From assembly GCF_038433155.1 (NCBI RefSeq), contig NZ_JBCDMW010000030.1, positions 52,298 through 116,297 on the forward strand: DNA of 64,000 nucleotides. Direction: 5' to 3'. Position numbers and translations under genes: made by a program. Positions 26,603-34,943 of this stretch are shown here, one piece after another (within the stretch, counting starts at the first letter, position 1; the number at the start of each line of letters is the position of its first letter). The notes under the pieces were generated by a model that did not search any database, was not told the DNA's origin, and worked only from the letters and a program-made list of their open reading frames with translations. The stretch comes from Luteococcus sp038433155 (GTDB lineage: Bacteria; Actinomycetota; Actinomycetes; Propionibacteriales; Propionibacteriaceae).

Positions 26603-27652
26603 ATGACACGGATGATGAAGGTCGCCATGATGCACGCGGTGGGCGACATCCGAATCGAGGAGGTCGAGGTTCCCACCCCGGGCAATCGCGAGGTGCTGTT
26701 GAAAGTCGCTGCCTGTGGCGTTTGCGGCTCTGACCTTGCGCGGATGTTCCTCAAGGGCCCGCACAAGTTGCCCCTGGTTTGTGGCCACGAGTTCAGCGCC
26801 TGGGTGGACGAGCTTGGTGAGGGGGTCGACGGCCTCAATGTGGGTGATTTGGTGACGGTACCGCCGATGCTGCCATGCTTTGACTGCCCTCCCTGCGCCC
26901 AGGGGCAGTTCAGTCTGTGTGAGAACTACGACTACTACGGTTCACGTCGCCATGGTGCCTATGCACAGTTTGTGGCTGGCCCTGCAGACCTGTTGCTGAA
27001 GGTGCCGGAGGGCCTTGATCCCAGGGCTGCCGCCATGGCTGATCCGGCTGCCATAGCTCTGCATGCCATCTGGCGCACCCAGTTGCGGGCCGGGCACCGA
27101 GTGGCCGTTTTGGGGGGCGGCGGCCCGATCGGGCTCTTCGCTGTCCAGTGGGCGCGAATCATGGGCGCCGGCGAGATCGTGGCTGTCGATGTAGCGCCGG
27201 AAAAAGCCAAGTTGGCGCTCGAGGCCGGCGCCGATCATGCGCCGATCACAAAGGAAGAGCTGGAACCGCTTGTGGGTAGCGGCTTCGACGTCGTCATCGA
27301 AACCTCCGGCGTCCCAACCGTGACTGATCAGGCAGTGGGGATCACGGCTCGGCATGGCGACGTGGTTTTAATCGGAATCCCCAACGAGGACATCATCATC
27401 AGCAATTCCTCGTGGGCCCGCCTGATGCGACTGGAGATCAATATCCGAGGTTCCTGGAACTCCTTCTCAGCGCCCTTCCCGGGAGCCGAGTGGACCACGG
27501 CGCTCGACCAGATGGCACGCGGCAACCTGCGCTGGCAGTTCATGATCACGCATGAGGAAGCCTTGGAACAGGTCCCGGTGCTGATCCAGCAGATGGCGGA
27601 ACGCAGCGTCGTGTCTTCCAAGGTGCTGTTCTTGCCCAACGGCGCGATCTGA
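26603..27652 (+). CDS. Zinc-dependent polyol/sugar-phosphate dehydrogenase (GatD-like)
   Basis: A 349-residue medium-chain dehydrogenase. Catalytic zinc ligands C41, H62 and E63 (GVCGSDL, CGHEF) are present, as are the four structural zinc cysteines at 92, 95, 98 and 106 (PCFDCPPCAQGQFSLC) and the NAD-binding GGGGPIGLFA. It resembles galactitol-1-phosphate 5-dehydrogenase and other polyol dehydrogenases. It follows the kinase by 22 bp and precedes the SorC regulator by 3 bp. The likely role is to oxidise a polyol, polyol phosphate or sugar in the same pathway. Confidence 0.88.
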   Translation: MTRMMKVAMMHAVGDIRIEEVEVPTPGNREVLLKVAACGVCGSDLARMFLKGPHKLPLVCGHEFSAWVDELGEGVDGLNVGDLVTVPPMLPCFDCPPCAQGQFSLCENYDYYGSRRHGAYAQFVAGPADLLLKVPEGLDPRAAAMADPAAIALHAIWRTQLRAGHRVAVLGGGGPIGLFAVQWARIMGAGEIVAVDVAPEKAKLALEAGADHAPITKEELEPLVGSGFDVVIETSGVPTVTDQAVGITARHGDVVLIGIPNEDIIISNSSWARLMRLEINIRGSWNSFSAPFPGAEWTTALDQMARGNLRWQFMITHEEALEQVPVLIQQMAERSVVSSKVLFLPNGAI

Positions 27653-27655
27653 TCA

Positions 27656-28600
27656 ATGCCGCGACGCGATGACAAGTACGACCATCTCCTGCTCCGGGCG
27701 GCTGAGCTCTACCACGAGCGAGACCTGACCCAGCAGGAGGTGGCCGCACGGCTGCACCTGACAAGATGGCAGGTAGGCCGGATGCTGGCCGAAGCCAAGC
27801 GGCGCGGCATCGTTCAGGTACGTATCGTCCATCCTCGTGCCCGCTGTCACGATCTGGAAGCCGCCATGGTGGACCGCTTCGGATTGCAGTCCTCCATCGT
27901 CGTACCCGGAGCCACCCAACCCGAGGACAACCTTCGGTTGGTGGCCGGTGCCGCCGCGGATGCCCTCGCGGACCTGTCTCCGAACCCGCGAGTGGTGGCT
28001 GCGTCATGGGGCTTCACCATGACGGCGCTGGCCGAGCAGATCTCATCGATGTGGACGGATCGAGCCACTGTGGTGCAGGCCAATGGTGGACTCAGCCATC
28101 CTGGGTGGGGCGATCCGGCCTCCGTGATCTCCCGACTGGCCAGACAGTCGAACGGCACTCCTGTCTTCCTCCCGGCACCGGCCGTCATCGATTCCCAGAC
28201 GCTGGCTCCCGCGCTACGGCGCGAGCCCGCCATCCGGGGTGTGCTGGAACTTGCTCGTACGGCAGACGCGATCGTTTTCTCCTTGGGTGCTGCCACCCGC
28301 GAATCCGTGCTGGTGCAGTCGGGCTGCCTCACCGCGCTCCAGATCGACCAGCTCCGCAGGCGCGGCGCAGTGGGAGATGTCCTGGCCCGATTCGTCAACG
28401 GCGAGGGCGAACCCGTCGACGAGGACCTGCAGGCCAGAACAATTGGTCTCAGCCTTACTGACATCCACACCATACCCAGCTCCATCGCAGTCTGCGCCGG
28501 CCCCGCGAAGGTGGCCATTGCCCGGGCTGCCCTCAACCAGAAGCTCTGCACGATTCTGGTCACGGATCAGCCGACAGCTTCAGCGTTGCTTGATCGATAG
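27656..28600 (+). CDS. SorC-family transcriptional regulator
   Basis: A 314-residue regulator with an N-terminal HTH (LTQQEVAARLHLTRWQVGRM, residues about 24-43) and a C-terminal sugar-phosphate sensor domain of the SorC/DeoR type. Family marks are AKRRGIVQVRI, VVAASWGFTMTALAEQI and AVCAGPAKVAIARAALN. The family uses phosphorylated sugars as inducer, which suits its place between kinase, dehydrogenase and aldolase genes. It probably controls its own operon, perhaps through the palindrome at 24901. Confidence 0.9.
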   Translation: MPRRDDKYDHLLLRAAELYHERDLTQQEVAARLHLTRWQVGRMLAEAKRRGIVQVRIVHPRARCHDLEAAMVDRFGLQSSIVVPGATQPEDNLRLVAGAAADALADLSPNPRVVAASWGFTMTALAEQISSMWTDRATVVQANGGLSHPGWGDPASVISRLARQSNGTPVFLPAPAVIDSQTLAPALRREPAIRGVLELARTADAIVFSLGAATRESVLVQSGCLTALQIDQLRRRGAVGDVLARFVNGEGEPVDEDLQARTIGLSLTDIHTIPSSIAVCAGPAKVAIARAALNQKLCTILVTDQPTASALLDR

Positions 28601-28626
28601 CCGCCCACCCACCGAAAGGACCCGTC

Positions 28627-29295
28627 ATGACCACAAATCCCACTCGCACTCAGCTCGCCCAGATGATCGACCACACCGTACTCAAGCCCGAAGCGACGCT
28701 CGACCAGATCCAACGGGTGATCGACGAGGCTGCCACGCTGGGTACCTACTCCGTGTGTCTCTCCCCAAGCCACCTGCCAATCGCGGTGCCGAACGGCATC
28801 AAACTGGCGGTAGTGTGCGGCTTCCCCTCCGGGGCCCATTCTGCAGAGACCAAGGCCTACGAGGCCGGTCAGGCCGCGCGGGCGGGGGCCGACGAGGTCG
28901 ACATGGTGATCAACCTGCGGCACGCTCTGGAGGGTCACTTTGATCTGACAGAGGCGGAAATCCTCGCCGTACGTCGCGCTGTTCCCGCGCCTGTGGTGCT
29001 CAAAGTGATCATCGAGTCTGCCGCCCTGAACGACGACACGATTGTGCAAGTGTGCCAAGCTGCCGCCCGCGCCGGCGCCGACTTCGTCAAGACGAGCACC
29101 GGCTTCCACCCGGCCGGAGGGGCCAGCGTGCATGCGGTGGAGCTGATGGCCAAGACCGTCGGTGGACGGCTGGGCGTCAAGGCGTCTGGCGGTATCCGGG
29201 ACAGCGAAACCGCACTGGCCATGGTCGCCGCGGGCGCCACCCGGTTGGGGCTGTCCGCCTCGGCCGCTGTCCTGAACTCGCTGGGCCACGTCTGA
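28627..29295 (+). CDS. deoC: Deoxyribose-phosphate aldolase
   Basis: A 222-residue class I aldolase splitting 2-deoxyribose 5-phosphate to glyceraldehyde 3-phosphate and acetaldehyde. The Schiff-base lysine is K155 in FVKTSTGFHPAGGA; D93 in DEVDMVINL and K185 in GVKASGGIRD complete the known active site, so activity is likely retained. The N-terminal IDHTVLKPEAT and VCGFPSGAHSAETKAYEA are standard. Here it closes a four-gene operon, so its true substrate may be a related deoxysugar phosphate made by the kinase. A hairpin pair follows the stop. Confidence 0.94.
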   Translation: MTTNPTRTQLAQMIDHTVLKPEATLDQIQRVIDEAATLGTYSVCLSPSHLPIAVPNGIKLAVVCGFPSGAHSAETKAYEAGQAARAGADEVDMVINLRHALEGHFDLTEAEILAVRRAVPAPVVLKVIIESAALNDDTIVQVCQAAARAGADFVKTSTGFHPAGGASVHAVELMAKTVGGRLGVKASGGIRDSETALAMVAAGATRLGLSASAAVLNSLGHV

Positions 29296-29308
29296 GCACC
29301 GATGCACC

Positions 29309-29354
29309 CGCCCGCTGCGGTGGTTCATCGCAGCGGGCGATGAACCACCGCAGC
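29309..29354. terminator. Overlapping alternative hairpins between convergent genes
   Basis: Hairpin A (29309-29339) has an 11-bp stem CGCCCGCTGCG/CGCAGCGGGCG. Hairpin B (29314-29354) has a 16-bp stem GCTGCGGTGGTTCATC with its complement. They share bases and cannot form together. The position between deoC and a minus-strand gene fits a bidirectional terminator. Confidence 0.75.
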
Positions 29355-29374
29355 GCAGAGCGAACGCGTTCGAA

Positions 29375-29749
29375 TCAGGCGGAGGGCGCCGTGCCGCGGG
29401 CCTGTTCCACGGCGGCGACCACCTCGTCACGACTCCAGCTGACCAGGCGGATCTCCTCGCCGGCGGCGGTACTGATCACGAGCAGCGCCGCAAGCAATTT
29501 CTGCTGCGTCCGCACGCCCACGATGTCGGCCAACGGCAGGTGAAGTTCGGTGTGTGAGGCGTTGAGTGCGTGCGGGATGAAGGTCAGCTCGGTGGGCGTC
29601 ACGTACAGGTGACCGCCCAGGCTGATGGTGCCATAGATGCCGGTGAGCAGCTGCAACGGCTGCCAGGCCATCACGGTCTCCAGCAGATTGCTGGGCTTGG
29701 CCACCAGGTTCACACGGGAGCTGTGGACGGCATTGGTCGGCTTTGGCAT
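29375..29749 (-). CDS. Small GRAM/PH-like domain protein
   Basis: A 124-residue protein that looks like a lone GRAM/PH-type beta domain: GTISLGGHLYVTPTELTFIP with LPLADIVGVR and a C-terminal helix DEVVAAVEQARG. Such domains bind lipids or proteins at membranes. No signal peptide or membrane segment is seen. The assignment rests on the pattern of alternating strands and the YVTPTELTFIP block and is moderate. Confidence 0.6.
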   Translation of the reverse strand: MPKPTNAVHSSRVNLVAKPSNLLETVMAWQPLQLLTGIYGTISLGGHLYVTPTELTFIPHALNASHTELHLPLADIVGVRTQQKLLAALLVISTAAGEEIRLVSWSRDEVVAAVEQARGTAPSA

Positions 29750-29840
29750 GGCAGTCCTCTCGTTGGGCGAGAAATCACAGTAGGTCTGAGCCGGGTCAGC
29801 TCAGGTTCCCCCGGGCTTGGGCGCTGACTAGTCTGGCTGC

Positions 29841-31586
29841 ATGACCATGTACCTCGTTGGAGGCGGCCCCGCCGAGAGCCTCGACAGCGTCCACGACCAG
29901 TTCGTCGAGTCCGCGAAGAAGCGGGGCACGCGGATTGCCATTGCCCTGCTGGGAACGCAGGAGGAGGTGGGCGAGGCGCTGGCCGGCTATGCCGACCCGA
30001 TCAGCCAGCGCTGGCCGGAGGCGGAGATCGTGCCGGTCTGGCTGGATGACGAGCCCGACCCGAAGGAGAACACCACCGCCTGGCCCCAGGCTCCCGAGGA
30101 GCTGGCCGCGCTGGTGGTGGCGGGCGGCTGGACGCCCGGCTACCTGGAGGCGCTGCGGCCGCACCGGGACCTGATTGCCAAGCTGGTCCGCCGCGGCGTC
30201 CCCTACCTGGGCTTCTCCGCCGGTGCCATGGTGGTGGGAAAGCGAGCCATCGTCGGCGGGTGGAAGTTCCGCGGCCGCCAGATTGTGCCCGAGGTCTGGG
30301 GCGAGGGTCTGGAGGAGTTCGAGATGCGCGACGGGCTGGGGCTGATCGGCCCCGCCGTCGACGTGCACGGCGACGTCGCCGGTCTGGGCGCCGGCCTGGC
30401 CGCGCTGGAGAAGGGCGAGGTCACCACCGTGGTGACCATCGACGAGGGCACCTGCCTGGTGATCGATCCGGTCAGCGGGCGCACCACCGTCGAGGGGCAC
30501 CAGCGGATCCACTGGCTGACCAAGGAGGGCACGGCGATCGTCGTGCGGCACGAGTCCAGCGCAGCGGAGCAGCAGCGGCATGCCGAGTACCTCACCACCG
30601 AACGGGAGGCCGCGGAGCACGAGGCCGCCGCCCGACGCGAGGCGGAACGTCAGGCCGCCGAGGAGAAGGCGGAGAAGGAGCGCCGGATCGCCGAGGCCCG
30701 GGAGGCGAGGCAGGCCGAGCTGGCCGAGCAGCGTCGGGAGGAGGCTCGCCGGATCGAGGCCGAGGAACAGGCCCGGGCGGAGCGGGAAGCCCACAAGCAG
30801 GCCGAGGCGGAGCGGATCGCGGCGCAGGCCGCTGCCGCCGAGGCGACCACGACGGCCGAGCCTGTCGAGGCCCAGCAAGACCCCACCCCGGCTCCCTCGA
30901 CAAGCTCGGGGACCGTGGCTGAAGAGGGCTCGGGGACCGTCGCTGAAGAGGACTCGGGGACCGTGGCTGAAGACGGCTCGGAGACCCGGCCTGAAGAGGG
31001 CGCGGAGCCCGTGACCGAGGCCAATTCGGAGACGGTGACCGAGACTTCGCAAACCACGGACACCGACCCAACCACGACGGCCGAGCCTGTCGAGGCCCAG
31101 CAGGAGACCGTGGCGCAAGCCCGACTGGACGAGGAATACGCCGCCACCCCGAGCGCAGAGCCGGCACCCCAGGAGGTGGCCAACACCCAGGCCGACCTGC
31201 CACCGGAAGCCGAATCCGGGCTGGTCGGGGACCCCTCGACAAGCTCGGGGACCGTGGTTCAGGAGGGCTCGGGGACCGCGGTCCAAGAGCCGGCCCGGGC
31301 CCAGGAGCCGCTGCTGGAGCCCTTCGACGGGTTGCCGTCGGGGCCGGTGGACAGCGCCCCGGAACCGGCCTTTGCGGACGGGATCGGAGACGAGGTCCCC
31401 GTCGAGCACGCTCCCGAAGAGGCGTCGCCAGAGAACGGGATCCAGATCCAGGAGGCGGGCAGTGTCACGCAGCTGCCGGCCGGTGACTGCGCCGATCCGG
31501 CCCAGGATCCCAGGCCAGCGGACGAGCCGCCCGCCGCGCCGAGCGATGAGAGCCCGGCCCAGCCGGACGCCCCACGCCAGGAGTGA
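29841..31586 (+). CDS. S51/cyanophycinase-like peptidase domain with coiled coil and repeat tail
   Basis: A 581-residue protein. Residues 1-230 resemble peptidase S51 / class I amidotransferase-like proteins, with the nucleophile S126 in YLGFSAGAMVVG and an AGGWTPGYLEAL block. Residues about 240-335 form a charged Glu/Arg/Ala coiled coil. The tail (340-581) is acidic and low complexity, with four 8-residue repeats SSGTVAEE/GSGTVAEE/DSGTVAED/GSETRPEE at 355-386 and a shorter set near 470. These repeats are encoded by the dispersed CTCGACAAGCTCGG element. No signal peptide. Function of the tail is unknown. Its stop overlaps the start of the MFS gene. Confidence 0.75.
   Translation: MTMYLVGGGPAESLDSVHDQFVESAKKRGTRIAIALLGTQEEVGEALAGYADPISQRWPEAEIVPVWLDDEPDPKENTTAWPQAPEELAALVVAGGWTPGYLEALRPHRDLIAKLVRRGVPYLGFSAGAMVVGKRAIVGGWKFRGRQIVPEVWGEGLEEFEMRDGLGLIGPAVDVHGDVAGLGAGLAALEKGEVTTVVTIDEGTCLVIDPVSGRTTVEGHQRIHWLTKEGTAIVVRHESSAAEQQRHAEYLTTEREAAEHEAAARREAERQAAEEKAEKERRIAEAREARQAELAEQRREEARRIEAEEQARAEREAHKQAEAERIAAQAAAAEATTTAEPVEAQQDPTPAPSTSSGTVAEEGSGTVAEEDSGTVAEDGSETRPEEGAEPVTEANSETVTETSQTTDTDPTTTAEPVEAQQETVAQARLDEEYAATPSAEPAPQEVANTQADLPPEAESGLVGDPSTSSGTVVQEGSGTAVQEPARAQEPLLEPFDGLPSGPVDSAPEPAFADGIGDEVPVEHAPEEASPENGIQIQEAGSVTQLPAGDCADPAQDPRPADEPPAAPSDESPAQPDAPRQE
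30854..30998 (+). repeat. Dispersed repeat pair and 24-bp tandem array inside a gene
   Basis: GGCCGAGCCTGTCGAGG (30854-30870, reverse orientation) is followed by CCCTCGACAAGCTCGG at 30894 (forward), then four 24-bp tandem units (30903-30926, 30927-30950, 30951-30974, 30975-30998) each carrying CTCGG(G/A)GACC. All keep the reading frame. Confidence 0.85.
31079..31290 (+). repeat. Second in-gene cluster of the dispersed repeat
   Basis: The reverse-orientation unit recurs at 31079-31095, inside a ~32-bp duplication of the stretch around 30847, and the forward unit CTCGACAAGCTCGGGGACC at 31235-31253 with one further CTCGGGGACCG unit after it. The frame is again kept. Confidence 0.8.
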
Positions 31587-32797
31587 CAGCCCGCGGCCAC
31601 CGGCCGGGTGAGAGCAGCTACCGGCGGACCACCGTCGCGCTCTTCCTGGCCGGGCTGGTGACCTTCGCCACGCTGTACTGCACCCAGCCGCTGCTGCCGA
31701 CGCTGGGGGAGGTCTTCCGGATCACCCCGGCGCAGGCCGCGCTCAGCGTCTCGGCCAGCACCATCACCCTGGGCATCGCGCTGCTCTTCCTGGGCCCGAT
31801 CTCCGACGCCATCGGCCGAACCAATGTGATGATGACCAGCCTTTTTGCCTGCAGCATGGTCACCGTGGCGACGGCACTCAGCCCCACCTGGGAGCTGTTG
31901 CTGGCCCTGCGGCTGCTGCTGGGGGCCTGTGTCGCGGGGCTTCCGGCGGTGGCCGTCGCCTACCTGCGGGAGGAGATCGACGCCGGCGCGGCTGGCCGGG
32001 CCACCGGGCTGTACATCGGCGGCACGGCCCTGGGTGGCATGTCCGGTCGGCTGGTCAGCGGGGCGCTGGCGGATCTGTTCGGCTGGCGCTGGGCAATCGG
32101 CGGGGTGGGGTTGCTGGCCCTGGCCTGCGCGGTGGTGGTGCGGGCGCTGCTGCTGCCCAGCAGGCACTTCACTCCACAGCCGTTGCACCCGTCGCAGCTG
32201 ACCGCCAAGACCCTGGCCCTGTTGCGCAATCCGGTGCAACTGGCGCTGATGACCCTGTCCGGCTGCGCGATGGGAGCCTTTGTCGCCTGTTTCAATGCGA
32301 TGGGCTTCCGGTTGGAGGCTGCGCCCTACCGGTTGTCCGTCGGCCTGGCCGGGACGGTCTTCCTGGTCTATGCCTTCGGCTCGTGGAGCTCGGCCCGGGC
32401 CGGGCGGGCGGCCGAGACCCACGGGGCATCGACGGTGGCCATCGGCGGGTTGGCGATCCACCTGCTGGGGATTGCGGTCAGCGCCGCCCAGCCGCTGTGG
32501 CTGGTGGTGCTGGGGCTCTCCCTGATCACCATCGGATTCTTCGCGGCGCATGGCGTGGCCAGCGGCTGGGTGGCCGCCAACGCGGTGCAACACCGGCTGG
32601 GCACCGGCCAGGCCGCGTCGCTCTACCTGTTTGCCTACTACCTGGGCAGTTCGCTGGCCGGAACCGTGGCGGGCTGGGCCTGGAGCCGCTGGCACTGGCC
32701 CGGCGTCACCGCCCTGACCGCCTGTCTGGTGGGCGTCGCGCTGGTGGCGGTTATCGTGACACAGTGCCGGCCGGCTGGCCGTCACGACTCCTGTTGA
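31583..32797 (+). CDS. MFS transporter (YnfM-type)
   Basis: A 404-residue major facilitator with 12 membrane segments. The N-terminal TTVALFLAGLVTFATLYCTQ then PLLPTLGEVFRITPAQAALS is characteristic of the YnfM/CmlA-like exporter branch; the loop 2-3 motif appears as GPISDAIGRTNVMM. GTG 31583 overlaps the preceding stop (GTGA). Its end overlaps the convergent torD-like gene by 16 bp. Substrate unknown. Confidence 0.9.
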   Translation: MTARGHRPGESSYRRTTVALFLAGLVTFATLYCTQPLLPTLGEVFRITPAQAALSVSASTITLGIALLFLGPISDAIGRTNVMMTSLFACSMVTVATALSPTWELLLALRLLLGACVAGLPAVAVAYLREEIDAGAAGRATGLYIGGTALGGMSGRLVSGALADLFGWRWAIGGVGLLALACAVVVRALLLPSRHFTPQPLHPSQLTAKTLALLRNPVQLALMTLSGCAMGAFVACFNAMGFRLEAAPYRLSVGLAGTVFLVYAFGSWSSARAGRAAETHGASTVAIGGLAIHLLGIAVSAAQPLWLVVLGLSLITIGFFAAHGVASGWVAANAVQHRLGTGQAASLYLFAYYLGSSLAGTVAGWAWSRWHWPGVTALTACLVGVALVAVIVTQCRPAGRHDSC

Positions 32798-33408
32798 CCA
32801 GCCCCCACCTGCACCAAGGTGTCGACGCCCAGCAGCGCCACACCACGGTAGAAGTCTGTCTGGGCCGCCTGCCCCAGCCTGTCGAAGAAGTTCGGACCCC
32901 AACGGAACAGATGCTCGGCCAGGAACCGCTCGAAGCCGGCCACCAGCGTGTCCTGCTCGGGCGGTTCGGAATCCACCGCTCGTTCGGCCAGGGTCGCGAC
33001 GAACTCCAACTCGAGGGCAATGTGGTCATCGGGAGCGCGATTCTTGTGCGGGGCGGCCAGCCCGAACTCGGCATAGGCAGCGCGCACCTCCAAGGTCTCC
33101 TGCTCGAACAGGAGCCCCTCGACCGAACGATGCACCGACTCATAGGGGTGCACGGCAACCCTGCCAGGACCTCCCATCAGCCGCGCATGGTCGGCGGTGA
33201 TGTCGCCCAGGTCCTCGCCCACCTCGGCGCTGGCCGCCAGATGGTCAAGACCAGCGAGGCAGACGCCCGTGTGCGCCATCGGCCACTGCTGCTGCCATTC
33301 CCGCTGGCGCACCATGGCCAGCAGCTCTGGGCTGGGAGGGCCGGACATCACGGCGGACAGCACGCGAAGCACGGCTCCGGCGGCGGCCAGCTCCTGCCAG
33401 GGCCTCAC
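32782..33408 (-). CDS. TorD/DmsD-family maturation chaperone
   Basis: A 208-residue all-helical redox enzyme maturation protein. Such chaperones hold the Tat-exported molybdoenzyme until its cofactor is loaded. Family marks are LFEQETLEVRAAYAEFGLAA, the ExPPDH-like motif NRAPDDHIALELEF and the C-terminal WGPNFFDRL. It is the last gene of the dmsABC operon; its ATG overlaps the dmsC stop (ATGA), so DmsA is the obvious client. Confidence 0.88.
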   Translation of the reverse strand: MRPWQELAAAGAVLRVLSAVMSGPPSPELLAMVRQREWQQQWPMAHTGVCLAGLDHLAASAEVGEDLGDITADHARLMGGPGRVAVHPYESVHRSVEGLLFEQETLEVRAAYAEFGLAAPHKNRAPDDHIALELEFVATLAERAVDSEPPEQDTLVAGFERFLAEHLFRWGPNFFDRLGQAAQTDFYRGVALLGVDTLVQVGAGQQES

Positions 33409-34319
33409 ACGCCCACCCGCACCATCGAGCCGTAGAAGAGCAGCCGCCCGATGAACTCACCCAACAGGGCCAGGGCAAAGGCCACCACCCCCAGGGCCGG
33501 CAGCATTCCGTGCTGGCGCAGTCCACCCACCAGCTTGTACAGCAGCCATGCCAGACAGGCCAGGGTCGCCACCATCAACACCATCTCCGCCATCCGGTAG
33601 CCAGCGAATTCGCCGCCCAAGAGCTCCAGGGAACGACGGGCGGCGGCATCGGGATGGGCGCCCAACCAGGTGTAGTAGGTGTTGCGCTGCAGGAACTTGA
33701 GTCCCAGCACGAGCAGGGCACCGAAGGAGATGGCTCGCACCGTGTTCAGCGTCAGCAGATCGGCAGTGGGGTCCTCGACGCCTCGACCACGGGCCAGCCG
33801 GAAGGAGACCAGCAGGGCCGCGGCGACCGCCAATCCGCCCAGCAGCAGCGTGGTGATGTAGAAGGTGATCGGGGTGTGCACCGTCGCCCAAGCGGGAACA
33901 GTGCGCAGCGAGTAGACCTTGGAGATGGCAAAGACCAGGAAGATGCCCACGACGGCGGTCAGCCCTGCCAGCAACTGGCGCAGCCGGTGGTTCAGCAGCT
34001 TGAACCATTGGCAGAAAGCAAAGGCAGCACCCAGCGCCGCGAAGGCCATGCCGGCGACGATCTCCCGGGAGAGCCAACTGGAACCCAGATGGAGCAGCGC
34101 GTTGGGGGCGCGGAATGGTTTGCCCAGGTGCATCGTCGAGGCGGCCAGACCCAGCACCAACAGGGGGCCGATCGCGTACAACGCGGGATCCGTGACCCGG
34201 TCCATCGTCTTCTGCGGAACTTTCAGGCCGGCCAGGTGAATGACCCCCAGCACGATGAAGGAGCCCACCGACATCTGGGCACAGATGGTGAAGATCACCA
34301 GGGGTAGCTCATGCCACAT
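33405..34319 (-). CDS. dmsC: DMSO reductase membrane anchor subunit DmsC
   Basis: A 304-residue membrane protein with about eight hydrophobic segments that anchors the DmsAB dimer and oxidises menaquinol. MWHELPLVIFTICAQMSVGSF at the N-terminus and the LGKPFRAPNALLHLGSSWLS block (with the conserved HLG) are typical of the DmsC/YnfH family. It starts 1 bp after the dmsB stop and overlaps the chaperone gene, placing it firmly in the operon. Confidence 0.93.
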   Translation of the reverse strand: MWHELPLVIFTICAQMSVGSFIVLGVIHLAGLKVPQKTMDRVTDPALYAIGPLLVLGLAASTMHLGKPFRAPNALLHLGSSWLSREIVAGMAFAALGAAFAFCQWFKLLNHRLRQLLAGLTAVVGIFLVFAISKVYSLRTVPAWATVHTPITFYITTLLLGGLAVAAALLVSFRLARGRGVEDPTADLLTLNTVRAISFGALLVLGLKFLQRNTYYTWLGAHPDAAARRSLELLGGEFAGYRMAEMVLMVATLACLAWLLYKLVGGLRQHGMLPALGVVAFALALLGEFIGRLLFYGSMVRVGV

Positions 34320-34320
34320 G

Positions 34321-34932
34321 TCAGATCTCCTCGGGATTGGCGATGGACCCGGTGCCTCGGCCCTGCGCCTGGGCGGAACGGTGCGGGGTGATGAGCAGGT
34401 TGGGACGGGTGATCTCGGGATCCGGCAGCGGCTCCACGGCGCGGAGGTCGGTTCCGTGCTTCTTCTTCAACTCGTCGATCTCACCCCAGTCGAGTGCGCG
34501 CGATGGGCAGGCGGCCACACAGGCTGGCTTCTGGCCTGCATCGCGGTAGTCTTTGCAGCCATCGCACTTGGTCATGATTCCCTTGTCGGGGTTGAACTGC
34601 GGTGCACTGTAGGGGCAGGCCATCGCGCAGTACTTGCAGCCGATGCACTTGTTGGGATCGACGAAGACGGTACCATCGTCGCGGATGGTCATGGCCGTGG
34701 TGGGGCAGACCTCCGCGCAGATCGGGTCCTCGCAGTGGTTGCAGGAGATCGACGTGTAGTAGCTGAAGACCTGGGGTTCGTAGGTGTCCCCCTGCTGCAC
34801 CCACCCGCCACCGGTGTATTCGATGACTCGGCGCCACTGGACGCCCACCGGCAGGTCATGCTTGTCCTTGCAGGCGATGGCGCAGGCCTTGCACCCATTG
34901 CAGGCCGACTGGTCGAAGTAGAAACCCTCCAT
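34321..34932 (-). CDS. dmsB: DMSO reductase iron-sulfur subunit DmsB
   Basis: A 203-residue ferredoxin-like subunit with four [4Fe-4S] clusters passing electrons from DmsC to DmsA. The Cys groups are ACNGCKACAIACK, CNHCEDPICAEVCP, CIGCKYCAMACPY and CDGC...CVAACPSRALDWG, 16 Cys in all. Start ATG 34932 is 11 bp after the dmsA stop. It carries no signal peptide, consistent with export as a complex with DmsA. Confidence 0.96.
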   Translation of the reverse strand: MEGFYFDQSACNGCKACAIACKDKHDLPVGVQWRRVIEYTGGGWVQQGDTYEPQVFSYYTSISCNHCEDPICAEVCPTTAMTIRDDGTVFVDPNKCIGCKYCAMACPYSAPQFNPDKGIMTKCDGCKDYRDAGQKPACVAACPSRALDWGEIDELKKKHGTDLRAVEPLPDPEITRPNLLITPHRSAQAQGRGTGSIANPEEI

Positions 34933-34943
34933 GACGTCCCCTC

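Noticed and set aside
28627..29295. Autoinducer-2 Lsr operon (LsrK/LsrR/LsrF)
   Set aside because: Kinase, SorC regulator and aldolase recall Lsr, but the aldolase is a true DeoC with full active site and no lsrACDB transporter is present.
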